Source of the DNA: Pseudolactococcus insecticola
GTDB lineage: Bacteria > Bacillota > Bacilli > Lactobacillales > Streptococcaceae
Length of the DNA: 64,000 nucleotides
Assembly (NCBI RefSeq): GCF_011170065.1
Contig: NZ_BLLH01000001.1
Span: 372,001-436,000 of the forward strand
Reading direction: 5' to 3'
Shown here: piece by piece, positions 46,137 to 55,118 of the stretch
How positions within the stretch are numbered: position 1 is the stretch's first letter
Layout of the letters: each line of letters begins with the position of its first letter
Position numbers and translations under genes: made by a program
Notes under the pieces: model-generated
The model's input: only the letters and a program-made list of their open reading frames with translations
What the model was told of the DNA's origin: nothing
Database searches by the model: none

Positions 46137-46622
46137 TTACGGCTTTTCACGACCTACAAATCGACCATTGCCAAGAAGAAATGTGACAGCTCGCTCAATA
46201 TTTCGCTCGATTGCCGCTTTTGATTTGAGTTTTGCGATATAACGGATGATTTCTTGTTGCCTAGAAGTTGAGAGCGTCTCAAAAACTTGACTTGCTTCTG
46301 GTACTTGATTTAACGCAACTCGTAACCCTTCAGGCATTTCAATCAGACGTGATTCAGGATCAAAAGCGACACTCACCAGGCAAGTCTCGCCAATACGCTC
46401 AGGTGATTTTTTGAGCATAGTTGTATTGACGTAAAAGCGCCATTCTCCAGCATATTTTACCAATGTCTGCTTGTAAGGTAAACCGTTTAGCTCACCTTTG
46501 ACCTGTATCGGACCGCTTGATTTTTGACTATCGCTAAAAATAGCCTGTAAAATGTCGTTAGGTACACTGAGATAGGGATTGACACCGATTATTTTTAATC
46601 TATCTTCAAAAATATAACTCAT
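46137..46622 (-). CDS. DUF1905/YdeI-like protein
   Basis: 161 residues. The N-terminal DUF1905 beta-barrel (VKGELNGLPYKQTLV, WRFYVNTTMLKKS) is followed by a YdeI/OmpD-associated tail of helices (VFETLSTSRQQEIIRYI, SKAAIERNIERAVTFLL). Function unknown. Its ATG overlaps the pheA stop (46619-46622), so it is the last gene of aroK-pheA. Confidence 0.8.
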   Translation of the reverse strand: MSYIFEDRLKIIGVNPYLSVPNDILQAIFSDSQKSSGPIQVKGELNGLPYKQTLVKYAGEWRFYVNTTMLKKSPERIGETCLVSVAFDPESRLIEMPEGLRVALNQVPEASQVFETLSTSRQQEIIRYIAKLKSKAAIERNIERAVTFLLGNGRFVGREKP

Positions 46623-47473
46623 TTCATCTTGTTTTCCTTGTCACTTGACATTTTGTAAACTTTGTACCGGCCTAATTTTTTGACGGAAACGCCCATTTTT
46701 TCGAGTGCGTGGATCAAATACGGGTAGTTATCAGAATACTGCGCGTCTAAAATGAAAAAATATTCGCCAAGAAAAGTCTTGAGTGGTCTGGATTCGATTT
46801 TGGTCAAGTTGATGCCGAAATCTGCAAAAACTTGCAAAGTCTTATAGAGTGCACCTGGTAGATTATCCGGCAAAGTCAAAGCCAAGGTCATTTTTTGTGT
46901 CTCAATAGGGAGATTGATTGCAGGAACAGTTTGACCTAAGAGCCAAAAGCGTGTGAAATTTTCATCAATTTCTTGGATATCATGCGCAATGACTGTCAGA
47001 CCATACTCAGTCGCACTGGCAAGGGGCGCAATGGCAGCCAGATTTTTATCTGGATGTGCCGCTACATACCGGGCAGCGTAGGCTGTGCTGTCGGTACTCT
47101 CAATTTTTGCCTCAGGGAAATGCTGCTGCAAATATTTGAGAGACTGCGCAATCGCTTGCGGATGAGACAGAATTTTCTCAATTTTACGGTTTTGTGATGT
47201 TGCCATGAGCTGCTGCTTAATAGGCTGTATGATTTCGGCTTGCGTCCGAATGTTGTCTGCCTGCAAATAGAGGTAGTCGACACTCTGATGGACGCTTCCT
47301 TCAATCGAATTTTCAACTGGGACAATGGCAAAATCAACACTACCATTTTCATAGCTTCTGATGACCTCAGTAATCGTGTCAAATGCTATAAGTTCAGCTG
47401 TATTTTCAGGAAAGGCAGCCTTTGCAGCAGCGTATGTAAATGAGGCCTTAGGGCCTAAAAAACCAATTTTCAT
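46619..47473 (-). CDS. pheA: Prephenate dehydratase
   Basis: Converts prephenate to phenylpyruvate for phenylalanine synthesis. 284 residues, monofunctional. FLGPKASFTYAAAKAAFP at the start, VPVENSIEGSVHQSVD near 52, catalytic TRFW near 165, and a C-terminal ACT domain with PGALYKTLQVFADFGINLTK and ESRPLKTFLGEY for Phe feedback. Overlaps aroK by ATGA. Confidence 0.95.
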   Translation of the reverse strand: MKIGFLGPKASFTYAAAKAAFPENTAELIAFDTITEVIRSYENGSVDFAIVPVENSIEGSVHQSVDYLYLQADNIRTQAEIIQPIKQQLMATSQNRKIEKILSHPQAIAQSLKYLQQHFPEAKIESTDSTAYAARYVAAHPDKNLAAIAPLASATEYGLTVIAHDIQEIDENFTRFWLLGQTVPAINLPIETQKMTLALTLPDNLPGALYKTLQVFADFGINLTKIESRPLKTFLGEYFFILDAQYSDNYPYLIHALEKMGVSVKKLGRYKVYKMSSDKENKMK

Positions 47474-47961
47474 GCTTGAAATTCCTTTACCTCTTGGACA
47501 ATCTGACTAGGCGTTTTATCTGTCACATCAATAATTTGACTTGCAACTTCCTCATAAAGAGGCTGACGTGTGTTAAAAATCGCCTCAAGTGCTTGACGAG
47601 AACTATTGACAAAAATCGGTCTGACATTGTCTGTGTCTGATGAGATGCGATTGTACAGACTGTCAAAATCAGATTTGAGATAAATGACTTTCGCTACGGC
47701 GTCTTTTAGAATCTGACGATTAACAGGTGAAATCACAATGCCGCCACCTGTTGAGACAACTTTGTCAGACACAACTAGTTCTGACAAAACAGATTTTTCA
47801 ATCTGACGAAAAGCAGCTTCACCTTGCGTTTCAAAAAAGGCAGCGATTGGCATGCCAATCCTCTCCACAATCATCGCATCCATGTCAATGAAATCAGCCG
47901 ACATTTGCCGTGCAATCGTTGACTTTCCAGACCCCATAAAACCGATTAAAAAAGTTGTCAT
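47470..47961 (-). CDS. aroK: Shikimate kinase
   Basis: Phosphorylates shikimate. 163 residues. Walker A LIGFMGSGKST near 4-14, FIDMDAMI near 30 (shikimate Asp), GGGIVISP near 77 and the lid Arg in DNVRPIF. ATG 47961 gives the family-like start MTTFLIG; ATG 47970 is also in frame. Coupled to pheA. Confidence 0.92.
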   Translation of the reverse strand: MTTFLIGFMGSGKSTIARQMSADFIDMDAMIVERIGMPIAAFFETQGEAAFRQIEKSVLSELVVSDKVVSTGGGIVISPVNRQILKDAVAKVIYLKSDFDSLYNRISSDTDNVRPIFVNSSRQALEAIFNTRQPLYEEVASQIIDVTDKTPSQIVQEVKEFQA

Positions 47962-47997
47962 ATATCTCATTTCTATTTATCCTGAAAAAATACAAAA

Positions 47998-48021
47998 TAT
48001 CGCCTGCCAAAGCAAGCGACA
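47998..48021 (-). terminator. Probable terminator of the PAP2 gene
   Basis: CGC.TGC-TTTG-GCA.GCG stem with single mismatches, then a T-rich stretch on the minus strand. Confidence 0.5.
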
Positions 48022-48054
48022 TTAGGTTTATTTTATTGAAATTTTGCGAAAAAG

Positions 48055-49032
48055 TCAAATTTTTGCAAAATCATAATTAGCTTGGAAGGCGTTATCTTCA
48101 AGCGCATCCACAGCAAGTGCGTCAGATTCTTCTACAAAGCGATAGCCAAGTAGTTGCATTGACAAGAAGATGAGGGCGAAAACAATCGTGCCGCTGACTG
48201 TCACGTCAGAAAGGAAATGTGCGCCGATACGAATGCGTGAGAGTCCCATCAGAACGCCATAAGCAATCGTTACAATCGTCATTTTACGTTGTAAAGCAAC
48301 ATTTTTACGTTCCACGAAGAACGGTAGAAAAGCTGCAAGCATACCCGCCATCGTGTGGCCGCTTGGGAATGATTTATGACCGTTGACACCGTTTTGGTGC
48401 CAGAATGCTGTAAAGTGTGCGTCTTTAACATTGCCAAAAATCTCGTAAGGACGGAAACGACCCCAGTTATTTTTCATCGTGTCAACAATCGCTTCGCTCA
48501 GGTAGACTACCGCAACACCTGCAATCGCAACTGTTGTCAAGTACTGCAATGATTTTTCAGTTTTATTTTTCAACCATTGGTAAGCAATTGCAGACCCAAT
48601 AACCCAGATAATCACTGAAATCACGATTTGTAGACTGTGTGGATATGCAACAGCACCACCGTCATTGTTAGCAGCACCGAGCGCTGCGCCAACTTTTACA
48701 TTGCCGATAGAACTGTAAGTATAGAACAAAAAGTTATCGACAGCATGCAAGGTTTCCCAGAAAGCAAACGCGAGACCACCTGCAACCAGCAATACTTTTG
48801 AAATCACTGGAATGTCACGTTTAAGACCATTTGCAACGATAATCTGACCAGCAATAAAACCAATCAAATTTTCAGGAAAAAGACCGTAGTTCTGGAAAAT
48901 CGTTCCAAAAATCGAATTTTGATTCATAATCGTTTTAGAAATTTGATAATCACCAAAACTTGCAACGATGAGTAATACCACTGCTGCAATAAGAAAATTC
49001 CGAAGAAGTGGGGATTTCGCTTGTGTTGACAT
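48055..49032 (-). CDS. PAP2-family membrane phosphatase
   Basis: 325 residues, about seven membrane helices. The phosphatase signature is complete: KNNWGRFRPYE near 202 (K-x6-RP), FPSGHTMAGM near 234 (PSGH), SRIRIGAHFLSD near 277. Lipid phosphate, possibly undecaprenyl-PP or phosphatidic acid, is the likely substrate class. It has an unusually long N-terminal half with extra helices. ATG 49032 with GAGGAG is chosen. Confidence 0.85.
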   Translation of the reverse strand: MSTQAKSPLLRNFLIAAVVLLIVASFGDYQISKTIMNQNSIFGTIFQNYGLFPENLIGFIAGQIIVANGLKRDIPVISKVLLVAGGLAFAFWETLHAVDNFLFYTYSSIGNVKVGAALGAANNDGGAVAYPHSLQIVISVIIWVIGSAIAYQWLKNKTEKSLQYLTTVAIAGVAVVYLSEAIVDTMKNNWGRFRPYEIFGNVKDAHFTAFWHQNGVNGHKSFPSGHTMAGMLAAFLPFFVERKNVALQRKMTIVTIAYGVLMGLSRIRIGAHFLSDVTVSGTIVFALIFLSMQLLGYRFVEESDALAVDALEDNAFQANYDFAKI

Positions 49033-49151
49033 GTGAGTGTCTCCTCTAAATAATAAGTTCTCGTAAAGCACGATTGCCCTACATCATTATTTTAACTGAA
49101 AAAACATCACTTGCATGTAAAATCTTTGAAAATTTCCTGTAAATACTATGT

Positions 49152-49182
49152 AAAAAGCCTGCTTTTTATCAGCAGACTTTTA
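49152..49182 (-). terminator. Terminator of ilvE
   Basis: AAAAGTCTGCT pairs with AGCAGGCTTTTT on the minus strand, one mismatch. Confidence 0.75.
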
Positions 49183-49196
49183 TATTTTAGTTATTA

Positions 49197-50225
49197 TTAG
49201 TCGATTTCAACCTTGTAAATCCAGCCTTCTGGTGCTGTGACATCACCCTTTTGGATGCCGACTAATTCGTCGTAAAGTTTGCGCGTGATTGGGCCAACCT
49301 CAGTTTCACTGTAAAAAACGTGAAAGTCATCACCATTTTGAATACCTCCAATTGGCGAGATAACAGCTGCAGTACCACAAGCGCCCGCTTCAGCAAAACG
49401 ATCCAAATCATCGATGAAAACATCGCCTTCACTAGCTTTTAGACCAAGGCGATTTTTAGCCAGATAAAGGAGTGAATATTTAGTGATAGATGGCAAAATA
49501 GATGGACTTAACGGTGTTACAAATTCGTTGTCTTTTGTGATGCCAAAGAAATTGGCCGAACCGACTTCTTCGATTTTTGTGTGAGTTGACGGATCGAGGT
49601 AAATCACGTCAGAATAGCCTGTATTATGCGCATTGGCACCAGGTAAGAGACTGGCCGCATAGTTGCCACCAACTTTCGCTGCACCTGTTCCGTGGGGCGC
49701 TGCACGGTCAAAATCACGTGACACGATAAATTTAGTAGGCGCAAGACCACCTTTGAAATAATTACCAACTGGCATGGCAAAAATCGTGAAAATATAGTCA
49801 TGTGCAGGCTGAACGCCGATAATATCGCCAACACCAATCAAAAGTGGGCGCAAATAAAGGCTACCACCACTTTCATAAGGTGGCACATATTCGTGATTTG
49901 CTTTGACGACACTTTTTGCTGCCTCGATAAACATCTCAGTCGGCACTTGTGGCATCATCAAGCGGTCAGCCGTTTTTTGCAGACGCTCAGCATTTTGGTC
50001 AGGACGAAACAATTGAATCTCCCCTGATTTTGTCCGGTAAGCTTTCAACCCTTCAAAGGCCTGTTGCCCATAGTGAAGTGCTGGAGATGACTCAGAAATA
50101 TGCAGTGTCGCATCCTCTGTCAACTCGCCAGCTTGCCATTGCCCATCCGTATAATGCGCAATGTAGCGGTAAGGTAGTTTCATGTAATCAAAGCCAAGAT
50201 TTTCCCAATCGATCGTAACAGTCAT
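49197..50225 (-). CDS. ilvE: Branched-chain amino acid aminotransferase
   Basis: PLP fold type IV transaminase for Leu, Ile and Val. 342 residues. HYGQQAFEGLKAYR near 55, Lys in AKVGGNYAAS near 183, and EVGSANFFGI near 215. ATG 50225 is chosen, with GAGGA in the preceding bases; an in-frame ATG at 50258 is less likely. TTGCAA-17-TAAAAT promoter at 50282-50310 and a perfect CodY box immediately upstream, so expression should respond to branched-chain amino acids and GTP. Confidence 0.95.
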   Translation of the reverse strand: MTVTIDWENLGFDYMKLPYRYIAHYTDGQWQAGELTEDATLHISESSPALHYGQQAFEGLKAYRTKSGEIQLFRPDQNAERLQKTADRLMMPQVPTEMFIEAAKSVVKANHEYVPPYESGGSLYLRPLLIGVGDIIGVQPAHDYIFTIFAMPVGNYFKGGLAPTKFIVSRDFDRAAPHGTGAAKVGGNYAASLLPGANAHNTGYSDVIYLDPSTHTKIEEVGSANFFGITKDNEFVTPLSPSILPSITKYSLLYLAKNRLGLKASEGDVFIDDLDRFAEAGACGTAAVISPIGGIQNGDDFHVFYSETEVGPITRKLYDELVGIQKGDVTAPEGWIYKVEID

Positions 50226-50281
50226 TAGATTCCTCATTTGAATGGGTGCTCTACCCATCTTTCTAAAAATTTGTTATACTT

Positions 50282-50310
50282 ATTTTAGTCCTTTTTAGGT
50301 CTAATTGCAA
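50282..50310 (-). promoter_or_regulatory. Promoter of ilvE
   Basis: Minus strand TTGCAA (50305-50310), 17 bases, TAAAAT (50282-50287). Confidence 0.75.
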
Positions 50311-50321
50311 TAATTTAATAC

Positions 50322-50336
50322 AATTTTCTGAAAATT
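50322..50336. promoter_or_regulatory. CodY box, perfect match
   Basis: AATTTTCTGAAAATT equals the AATTTTCWGAAAATT consensus at all 15 positions. It lies 11 bases upstream of the ilvE -35 and 25 bases before the mscS-like start. Confidence 0.85.
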
Positions 50337-50360
50337 ATTTTATTTAGAACGGGTGAGCCA

Positions 50361-51116
50361 TTGTTGATTTCCAAAATTAATTTCCAACATTTCATTGAAA
50401 CAAGTCTTGATAAAGTCCTGCAGTTACTGATTGCAACAGTATTATTTTACATTTTTTATCGACTTATTAAGCTGATTATCAAACGACTTTTTAGCAAATA
50501 CGCCCAGACGGACCTTGCTGATAGTGCACGCGTTTTGACGATGTCACGCCTGACACAGTCGCTGTTTCAGTATCTGAGCATTTTCCTCTATATTTATACC
50601 GTGCTTGGTATTTTCGGGTTACCTGTTGCAAGTCTCCTTGCGGGTGCCGGAATTATCGGCGTTGCACTGGGATTTGCTGGGCGTGACCTCATGAGCGACG
50701 TCATCAACGGCTTTTTCATCATCGTTGAGCATCAGGTCAATGTTGGTGATACGGTCAATTTCAAGAATTTGGATATAACGGGAGTTGTCAAAACGATTGG
50801 CATTCGCTCTATGACGTTGACAAGCGATTCAGGGGCACTTGTCTTCGTTCCTAATCGCCATATCACAGCACTTGCCAATCTCACACGTCAAGACAGTCAG
50901 CTGTTACTTGATGTTCCTGTGCTTGACTTCTCAATGATTGAACGCCAGAAAAAGCGTATTTTACAGGTTAACGAAAGCTATGCAAACGCTGATTTCGTTG
51001 GTGTCGTCACACGTGATGACAAAGTTTATCTGAGAAGTAAATTAAGCGGTGACTATGCTGAGATTAGTTTACAAAAATCTGAAATACTATCACGCTATTA
51101 CGAAAATATGGATTAA
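50361..51116 (+). CDS. MscS-family mechanosensitive channel
   Basis: 251 residues with three N-terminal membrane helices; the pore helix is LLAGAGIIGVALGFAGRDLMSD near 92-113, followed by the beta domain with VGDTVNF and FVPNRHITALANLTR. Small YkuT/YnaI-like form. The start is probably TTG 50361 (a second TTG follows); GGGTGAG is the only ribosome-site-like element. It shares its upstream region, with the CodY box, with ilvE. Confidence 0.85.
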   Translation: MLISKINFQHFIETSLDKVLQLLIATVLFYIFYRLIKLIIKRLFSKYAQTDLADSARVLTMSRLTQSLFQYLSIFLYIYTVLGIFGLPVASLLAGAGIIGVALGFAGRDLMSDVINGFFIIVEHQVNVGDTVNFKNLDITGVVKTIGIRSMTLTSDSGALVFVPNRHITALANLTRQDSQLLLDVPVLDFSMIERQKKRILQVNESYANADFVGVVTRDDKVYLRSKLSGDYAEISLQKSEILSRYYENMD

Positions 51117-51119
51117 AGT

Positions 51120-51164
51120 CAAAAAGCCGTCAACTCATTGTCCAAAATGAGTTGACGGCTTTTT
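51120..51164. terminator. Bidirectional terminator mscS-like / rnhB
   Basis: AAAAAGCCGTCAACTCAT pairs with ATGAGTTGACGGCTTTT, a long perfect stem. Confidence 0.9.
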
Positions 51165-51167
51165 GTA

Positions 51168-51932
51168 TTATTTTAGCATTGACTTAACAGGTTCAAATGT
51201 CCGCCTGTGAATCGGCGTAATACCTAGTATTTCAAGTGCTTCTAGTTGTTTTTTTGTGCCATATCCAGCATTGTGCGCAAAGTCATAGCCTGGATATGTT
51301 TGGTCATAGTCTCTCATGAGATGATCACGTGTGACCTTAGCGACGATAGACGCAGCAGCAATCGACATTGACTTGGCATCCCCTTTGATCAAAGACGTTT
51401 GCGGGATGTCGCTATCAAGTGTCATGGCATCAATCAACAAATGCTGCGGGCGAACAGCTAACTGATCAACTGCAGCTAGCATAGCAAGCTTGGTTGCCTC
51501 GTAAATATTTACTTGATCAATAATCTGATGATCCATAATCCCGATACCAACTGCAACTGCTTGCTTCATAATCCGATTGTAAACCGCCAGATGCTGAGAT
51601 TTGGGGATTTGTTTACTGTCATTGAGCCCTTTAATTTTACAGTTCTCAGGTAAAATTACTGCTGCTGCAACAACAGGGCCTGCTAGCGGACCGCGGCCAA
51701 CTTCATCAATCCCTGAAATTAACATAATTTTATTTATGTAAAGTTCACGTTCGTACTGCAATAATTGATCTAAACGGTTGGATTCGTCTATTTCTGCTTG
51801 AATTGCTTTTCGGCGTTTGATAATTGCTTTTTGAACCCCTTGTCGAGTATCCTGTGATAATGTTTCAAATAGAGAATCTGACAAATCTGTCACAGCTGCT
51901 AACTGCTCTGTCACTGCTTTAATCGTTGCCAT
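51168..51932 (-). CDS. rnhB: Ribonuclease HII
   Basis: Cleaves RNA in RNA-DNA hybrids and single ribonucleotides. 254 residues with the N-terminal extension (about 70 residues) usual in streptococci. [15 protein letters not shown] near 72 holds the first Asp-Glu, [11 protein letters not shown] near 165 the next Asp, and [17 protein letters not shown] the final motif. ATG 51932 with GAGG; it overlaps rbgA by 14 bases. Palindrome copy 6 lies inside the coding sequence (YINKIM). Confidence 0.94.
   Translation of the reverse strand: MATIKAVTEQLAAVTDLSDSLFETLSQDTRQGVQKAIIKRRKAIQAEIDESNRLDQLLQYERELYINKIMLISGIDEVGRGPLAGPVVAAAVILPENCKIKGLNDSKQIPKSQHLAVYNRIMKQAVAVGIGIMDHQIIDQVNIYEATKLAMLAAVDQLAVRPQHLLIDAMTLDSDIPQTSLIKGDAKSMSIAAASIVAKVTRDHLMRDYDQTYPGYDFAHNAGYGTKKQLEALEILGITPIHRRTFEPVKSMLK
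51720..51743. repeat. 24-bp palindrome copy 6 (inside rnhB)
   Basis: TTAACATA-ATTTTATT-TATGTAAA, one mismatch in the left arm. Confidence 0.55.
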
Positions 51933-52797
51933 CAGATACCTCATCTACTGCCGTCAAGTCAGAAACACGGTCAAGCGTATAAAGCCCCAACTTGCCATCA
52001 CGGATGTCTTTTATCAATAACTCATAAAATCTGTCATAATCATCCCTAAAGCCATATTTTTTCGTCAGAAGCACGATCAAGTCGACAGCAGACAAACTCA
52101 TCTCATGATCTGACAGTTTATAACGTGCTTTGAGTTCTGACGGATAATTTTCTTTGAAAAAATCTAGCGCAAAGATGCTGATTTCATCTTTTGGTATCAA
52201 ATCATCTTTGATAGCGCCCGTCAAAGCAAGCTTTAGGCCAATCATCTGATCTTCAAATTTCGGCCAGAGAATGCCTGGTGTGTCTAAAATCTCCAACGCT
52301 TCATTTGTTTTAAGCCACTGTTGACCACGTGTGACTCCAGGTCTGTTACCAGTAATCGCAATTTTTTTGCCTGCTAGACGATTCATTAGTGTTGATTTAC
52401 CAACATTTGGAATGCCAATAATCATCGTTCTGATTGCTTTATTTTGAATACCACGTTCTGACGCACGTTCGAGCTTTTCAGCAAGTACTTCTCTTGCAGC
52501 TTTGGTCAATTTTTTGACGGTTTGTTGCTCTTTTGCATTGATTTTGACAGCTAAAATGCCCTGAGATTCAAAATAATGCACCCATTTTTGAATCTCTAAA
52601 TCATCAGCCAGATCTTTTTTATTGATAATCACAAGACGTGGCTTATTGCCAATAATCTTATCAAGCATGGGATTTCGGCTTGATAAGGGCAATCGTGCGT
52701 CTACCAATTCCATGACAATATCCACATGTTTTAAGTTTTCTTGTACTTGCCTACGCGCCTTGGACATATGTCCTGGAAACCACTGAATTACTACCAT
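51919..52797 (-). CDS. rbgA: Ribosome biogenesis GTPase RbgA (YlqF)
   Basis: Late 50S assembly GTPase, 292 residues, circularly permuted: G4 INKKDLAD near 61 precedes G1 [11 protein letters not shown] near 128, G2 TRGQQW and G3 DTPGILWP near 175. [13 protein letters not shown] at the start is diagnostic. TAAAAT at 52805-52810 ends seven bases before the ATG, so the message should be leaderless, and this -10 overlaps palindrome copy 7. Confidence 0.95.
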   Translation of the reverse strand: MVVIQWFPGHMSKARRQVQENLKHVDIVMELVDARLPLSSRNPMLDKIIGNKPRLVIINKKDLADDLEIQKWVHYFESQGILAVKINAKEQQTVKKLTKAAREVLAEKLERASERGIQNKAIRTMIIGIPNVGKSTLMNRLAGKKIAITGNRPGVTRGQQWLKTNEALEILDTPGILWPKFEDQMIGLKLALTGAIKDDLIPKDEISIFALDFFKENYPSELKARYKLSDHEMSLSAVDLIVLLTKKYGFRDDYDRFYELLIKDIRDGKLGLYTLDRVSDLTAVDEVSDGND

Positions 52798-52804
52798 TTT
52801 TGTT

Positions 52805-52810
52805 ATTTTA
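52805..52810 (-). promoter_or_regulatory. -10 box of rbgA, leaderless type, inside palindrome copy 7
   Basis: Minus strand TAAAAT, seven bases before ATG 52797; four of its bases belong to the palindrome's end arm. Confidence 0.55.
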
Positions 52811-52830
52811 CATAATTATAATTATGTAAA
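52807..52830. repeat. 24-bp palindrome copy 7 (upstream of rbgA)
   Basis: TTTACATA-ATTATAAT-TATGTAAA; the whole 24 bases are a perfect palindrome, spacer included. Confidence 0.8.
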
Positions 52831-52846
52831 TTCTCCTTTATTTCCT

Positions 52847-53722
52847 TTATGACCACCATAGTTTAATCAATGCTTGCGTACCTGCATCGTTAAAGCCTTT
52901 GTCGGCTACTTTTTCGTATAAATCCAGCGCGAGCTGTGTTGCAGGTAATGTCAAGTCCATTTTTTCAGATTCATCCAAGGCTATTTTCAAGTCTTTGATA
53001 AAATGTTTGATGAAAAATCCTGGTGTATAGTCTGCTTTCAAAATACGAGGCCCATAATTTTCTAGTGACCAAGTATCCGCACCACCCGCTGACAATGTAT
53101 CAAGGACAGCATCCAAATCCAGATTAGCTGCTTTAGCATAGACTAGTAGTTCTGACAAAGCAGTCATTGTCCCAGCTATCCCGATTTGATTGGCCATTTT
53201 GACATGTTGCCCGCTGCCTGCTTGACCAAAATATTGCGCTTTTTTTGAAATGTGTCCAAAAATATCTACAACTTTTTCAAATGCTGCCTTATCGCCACCT
53301 GACATGATCGTGAGTGCCCGATTTTTAGCCCCAATATCACCGCCACTAACGGGTGCATCAAGCGCTAAGACACCTAATGTTTCTGCCTTTTCAGCGATTT
53401 TTTTGGCTAATGTTGGTGTTGATGTCGTCATATCAATGACGATTTTACCAGCTGAAATGCCTGAGAAAATCCCAGCTTCAGCATCGAAATAAACGGATTC
53501 CACATCAGCTGGATAGCCGACCATGGTGATGATAATGTCGCTTTCCTGTGCAATTTCACGTGGTGTGGCAAGGTAACTTGCACCATTTGCAACCAAGTCA
53601 TCTGCCTTAGATGCCGTGCGGTTATAGACGTTTAGTGCGTAGCCATCTGCCTGCAAATTCGCAGCAATCGCATGCCCCATTACTCCTAGACCTATGAAAC
53701 CAATTTTTTTATTTTCTGTCAT
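52847..53722 (-). CDS. NAD(P)-dependent beta-hydroxyacid dehydrogenase
   Basis: 3-hydroxyisobutyrate dehydrogenase-like enzyme, 291 residues. GFIGLGVMGHAIAANL near 8 binds NAD(P), LDAPVSGGDIGA near 117 binds substrate, and Lys in GQHVKMANQI near 170 is catalytic. The substrate could be hydroxyisobutyrate, tartronate semialdehyde or another short hydroxyacid. Shine-Dalgarno AGGAGG. Divergent from murT. Confidence 0.85.
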   Translation of the reverse strand: MTENKKIGFIGLGVMGHAIAANLQADGYALNVYNRTASKADDLVANGASYLATPREIAQESDIIITMVGYPADVESVYFDAEAGIFSGISAGKIVIDMTTSTPTLAKKIAEKAETLGVLALDAPVSGGDIGAKNRALTIMSGGDKAAFEKVVDIFGHISKKAQYFGQAGSGQHVKMANQIGIAGTMTALSELLVYAKAANLDLDAVLDTLSAGGADTWSLENYGPRILKADYTPGFFIKHFIKDLKIALDESEKMDLTLPATQLALDLYEKVADKGFNDAGTQALIKLWWS

Positions 53723-53756
53723 GATAAGTCCTCCTATTAAAGTTTAACACATTTTA

Positions 53757-53765
53757 TGCTAAAAT
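53757..53765 (+). promoter_or_regulatory. Extended -10 of murT, leaderless type
   Basis: TGC-TAAAAT, six bases, ATG 53772. Confidence 0.65.
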
Positions 53766-53771
53766 AGACAT

Positions 53772-55118
53772 ATGACAATTAAATCAAGTTTAGCAATTTT
53801 TGCTGGAAAATCTTCTCAATTTGTACTTCAAAAATTTTTCAAACGTGGCTCGACTTTACCAGGTAAAATTGCGCTCAAAATTGATCCCAAAATCCTCGAC
53901 AAACTGGCAAAAGACTACGAAATTGTAGTTGTCACAGGTACTAACGGAAAAACGCTGACAACTGCGCTTAGCGTTGGCATTCTTGAAACTGCCTTTGGCA
54001 AAATCGCGACAAATACAACAGGCGCTAACATGATTACTGGGATTGTTGCGACATTTTTGGCGGCAAAACGCAATAAAAACGGCAGAAATATCGCAGTGCT
54101 TGAGATTGACGAAGCAAGTTTGCCTGCTGTGACGGATTATCTGACGCCTAGCCTGTTTGTTTTCACCAATATTTTCCGTGACCAGATGGACCGCTATGGC
54201 GAGATTTATACAACCTATAATTTCATCGTCGAAGGTGCTGCAAAGGCGCCAAATGCAACCGTTTTGCTCAATGGTGACAGCCCACTTTTCAATTCTCAAA
54301 AGCTGATCAATCCTGTTAAATACTACGGTTTTGACCATGAAAAACACAGCCCACGTCGGGCACACTATAACACCGAAGGTATCTTGTGTCCCAATTGTCA
54401 CCACATTCTTGACTTTACGATGAATACCTATGCCAATCTGGGAAATTACATCTGTCAAAACTGTGGTTTTCACCGTCCTGAGCTAGATTATCGCCTGTCA
54501 GAACTGACAAAAATCACCAATACCTCGTCAGAGTTTGTGATTGATGGTGCAGATTATACGATCAATGTCGGGGGGCTTTATAATATCTATAATGCACTTG
54601 CGGCGGTCTCTGTCGCGGAATTTTTCGGGCTTGATAGCAAGCGTATCAAACAAGGATTTGAAACGTCTCACGCTGTATTTGGTCGGCAGGAAACATTCAA
54701 AGTTGGTAAAAAAAGCTGTACACTTGTTCTGATCAAAAACCCAGTTGGTGCCAATCAGGTGCTTGACATGATGAAATTGGCACCTTATGATTTCGCCCTA
54801 GTTGCCCTGCTCAATGCCAACTATGCTGATGGCATCGACACCAGCTGGATCTGGGATGCCAACTTTGAAGAGGTCAACCGCATGCCTGTTACGAGTATCA
54901 TTACCGGTGGCGTGAGGCATAGCGAAATGGCGCGTCGTTTCCGAGTGTCAGGCTATGATAAAAACAAGATTACGGAGAGTGCAAAACTTCCTGATGTGCT
55001 TGATTTGATTGAAAAACAAGACAATGACCACGTTTATATCCTTGCGACTTATACAGCCATGCTTGAGATGCGTGAGTTGCTGTCGAGCAGACATTATGTG
55101 AACGGAGAAATGAAATGA
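53772..55118 (+). CDS. murT: Lipid II isoglutaminyl synthase, MurT subunit
   Basis: With GatD amidates D-Glu of lipid II. 448 residues. Mur-ligase core with [14 protein letters not shown] near 55, EIDEASLP near 113, then the MurT-specific four-Cys zinc ribbon (CPNCHHIL near 207 and CQNCGFH near 229). DUF1727 C-terminus. It overlaps gatD by ATGA. The upstream -10 predicts a leaderless mRNA. Confidence 0.95.
   Translation: MTIKSSLAIFAGKSSQFVLQKFFKRGSTLPGKIALKIDPKILDKLAKDYEIVVVTGTNGKTLTTALSVGILETAFGKIATNTTGANMITGIVATFLAAKRNKNGRNIAVLEIDEASLPAVTDYLTPSLFVFTNIFRDQMDRYGEIYTTYNFIVEGAAKAPNATVLLNGDSPLFNSQKLINPVKYYGFDHEKHSPRRAHYNTEGILCPNCHHILDFTMNTYANLGNYICQNCGFHRPELDYRLSELTKITNTSSEFVIDGADYTINVGGLYNIYNALAAVSVAEFFGLDSKRIKQGFETSHAVFGRQETFKVGKKSCTLVLIKNPVGANQVLDMMKLAPYDFALVALLNANYADGIDTSWIWDANFEEVNRMPVTSIITGGVRHSEMARRFRVSGYDKNKITESAKLPDVLDLIEKQDNDHVYILATYTAMLEMRELLSSRHYVNGEMK

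Noticed and set aside
50226-50258. Upstream ATG for ilvE and the ATGGGT-AGAGC-ACCCAT hairpin as an attenuator
   Set aside because: The extra 11 residues are not family-like, ATG 50225 has a Shine-Dalgarno, and the hairpin has no T-run.
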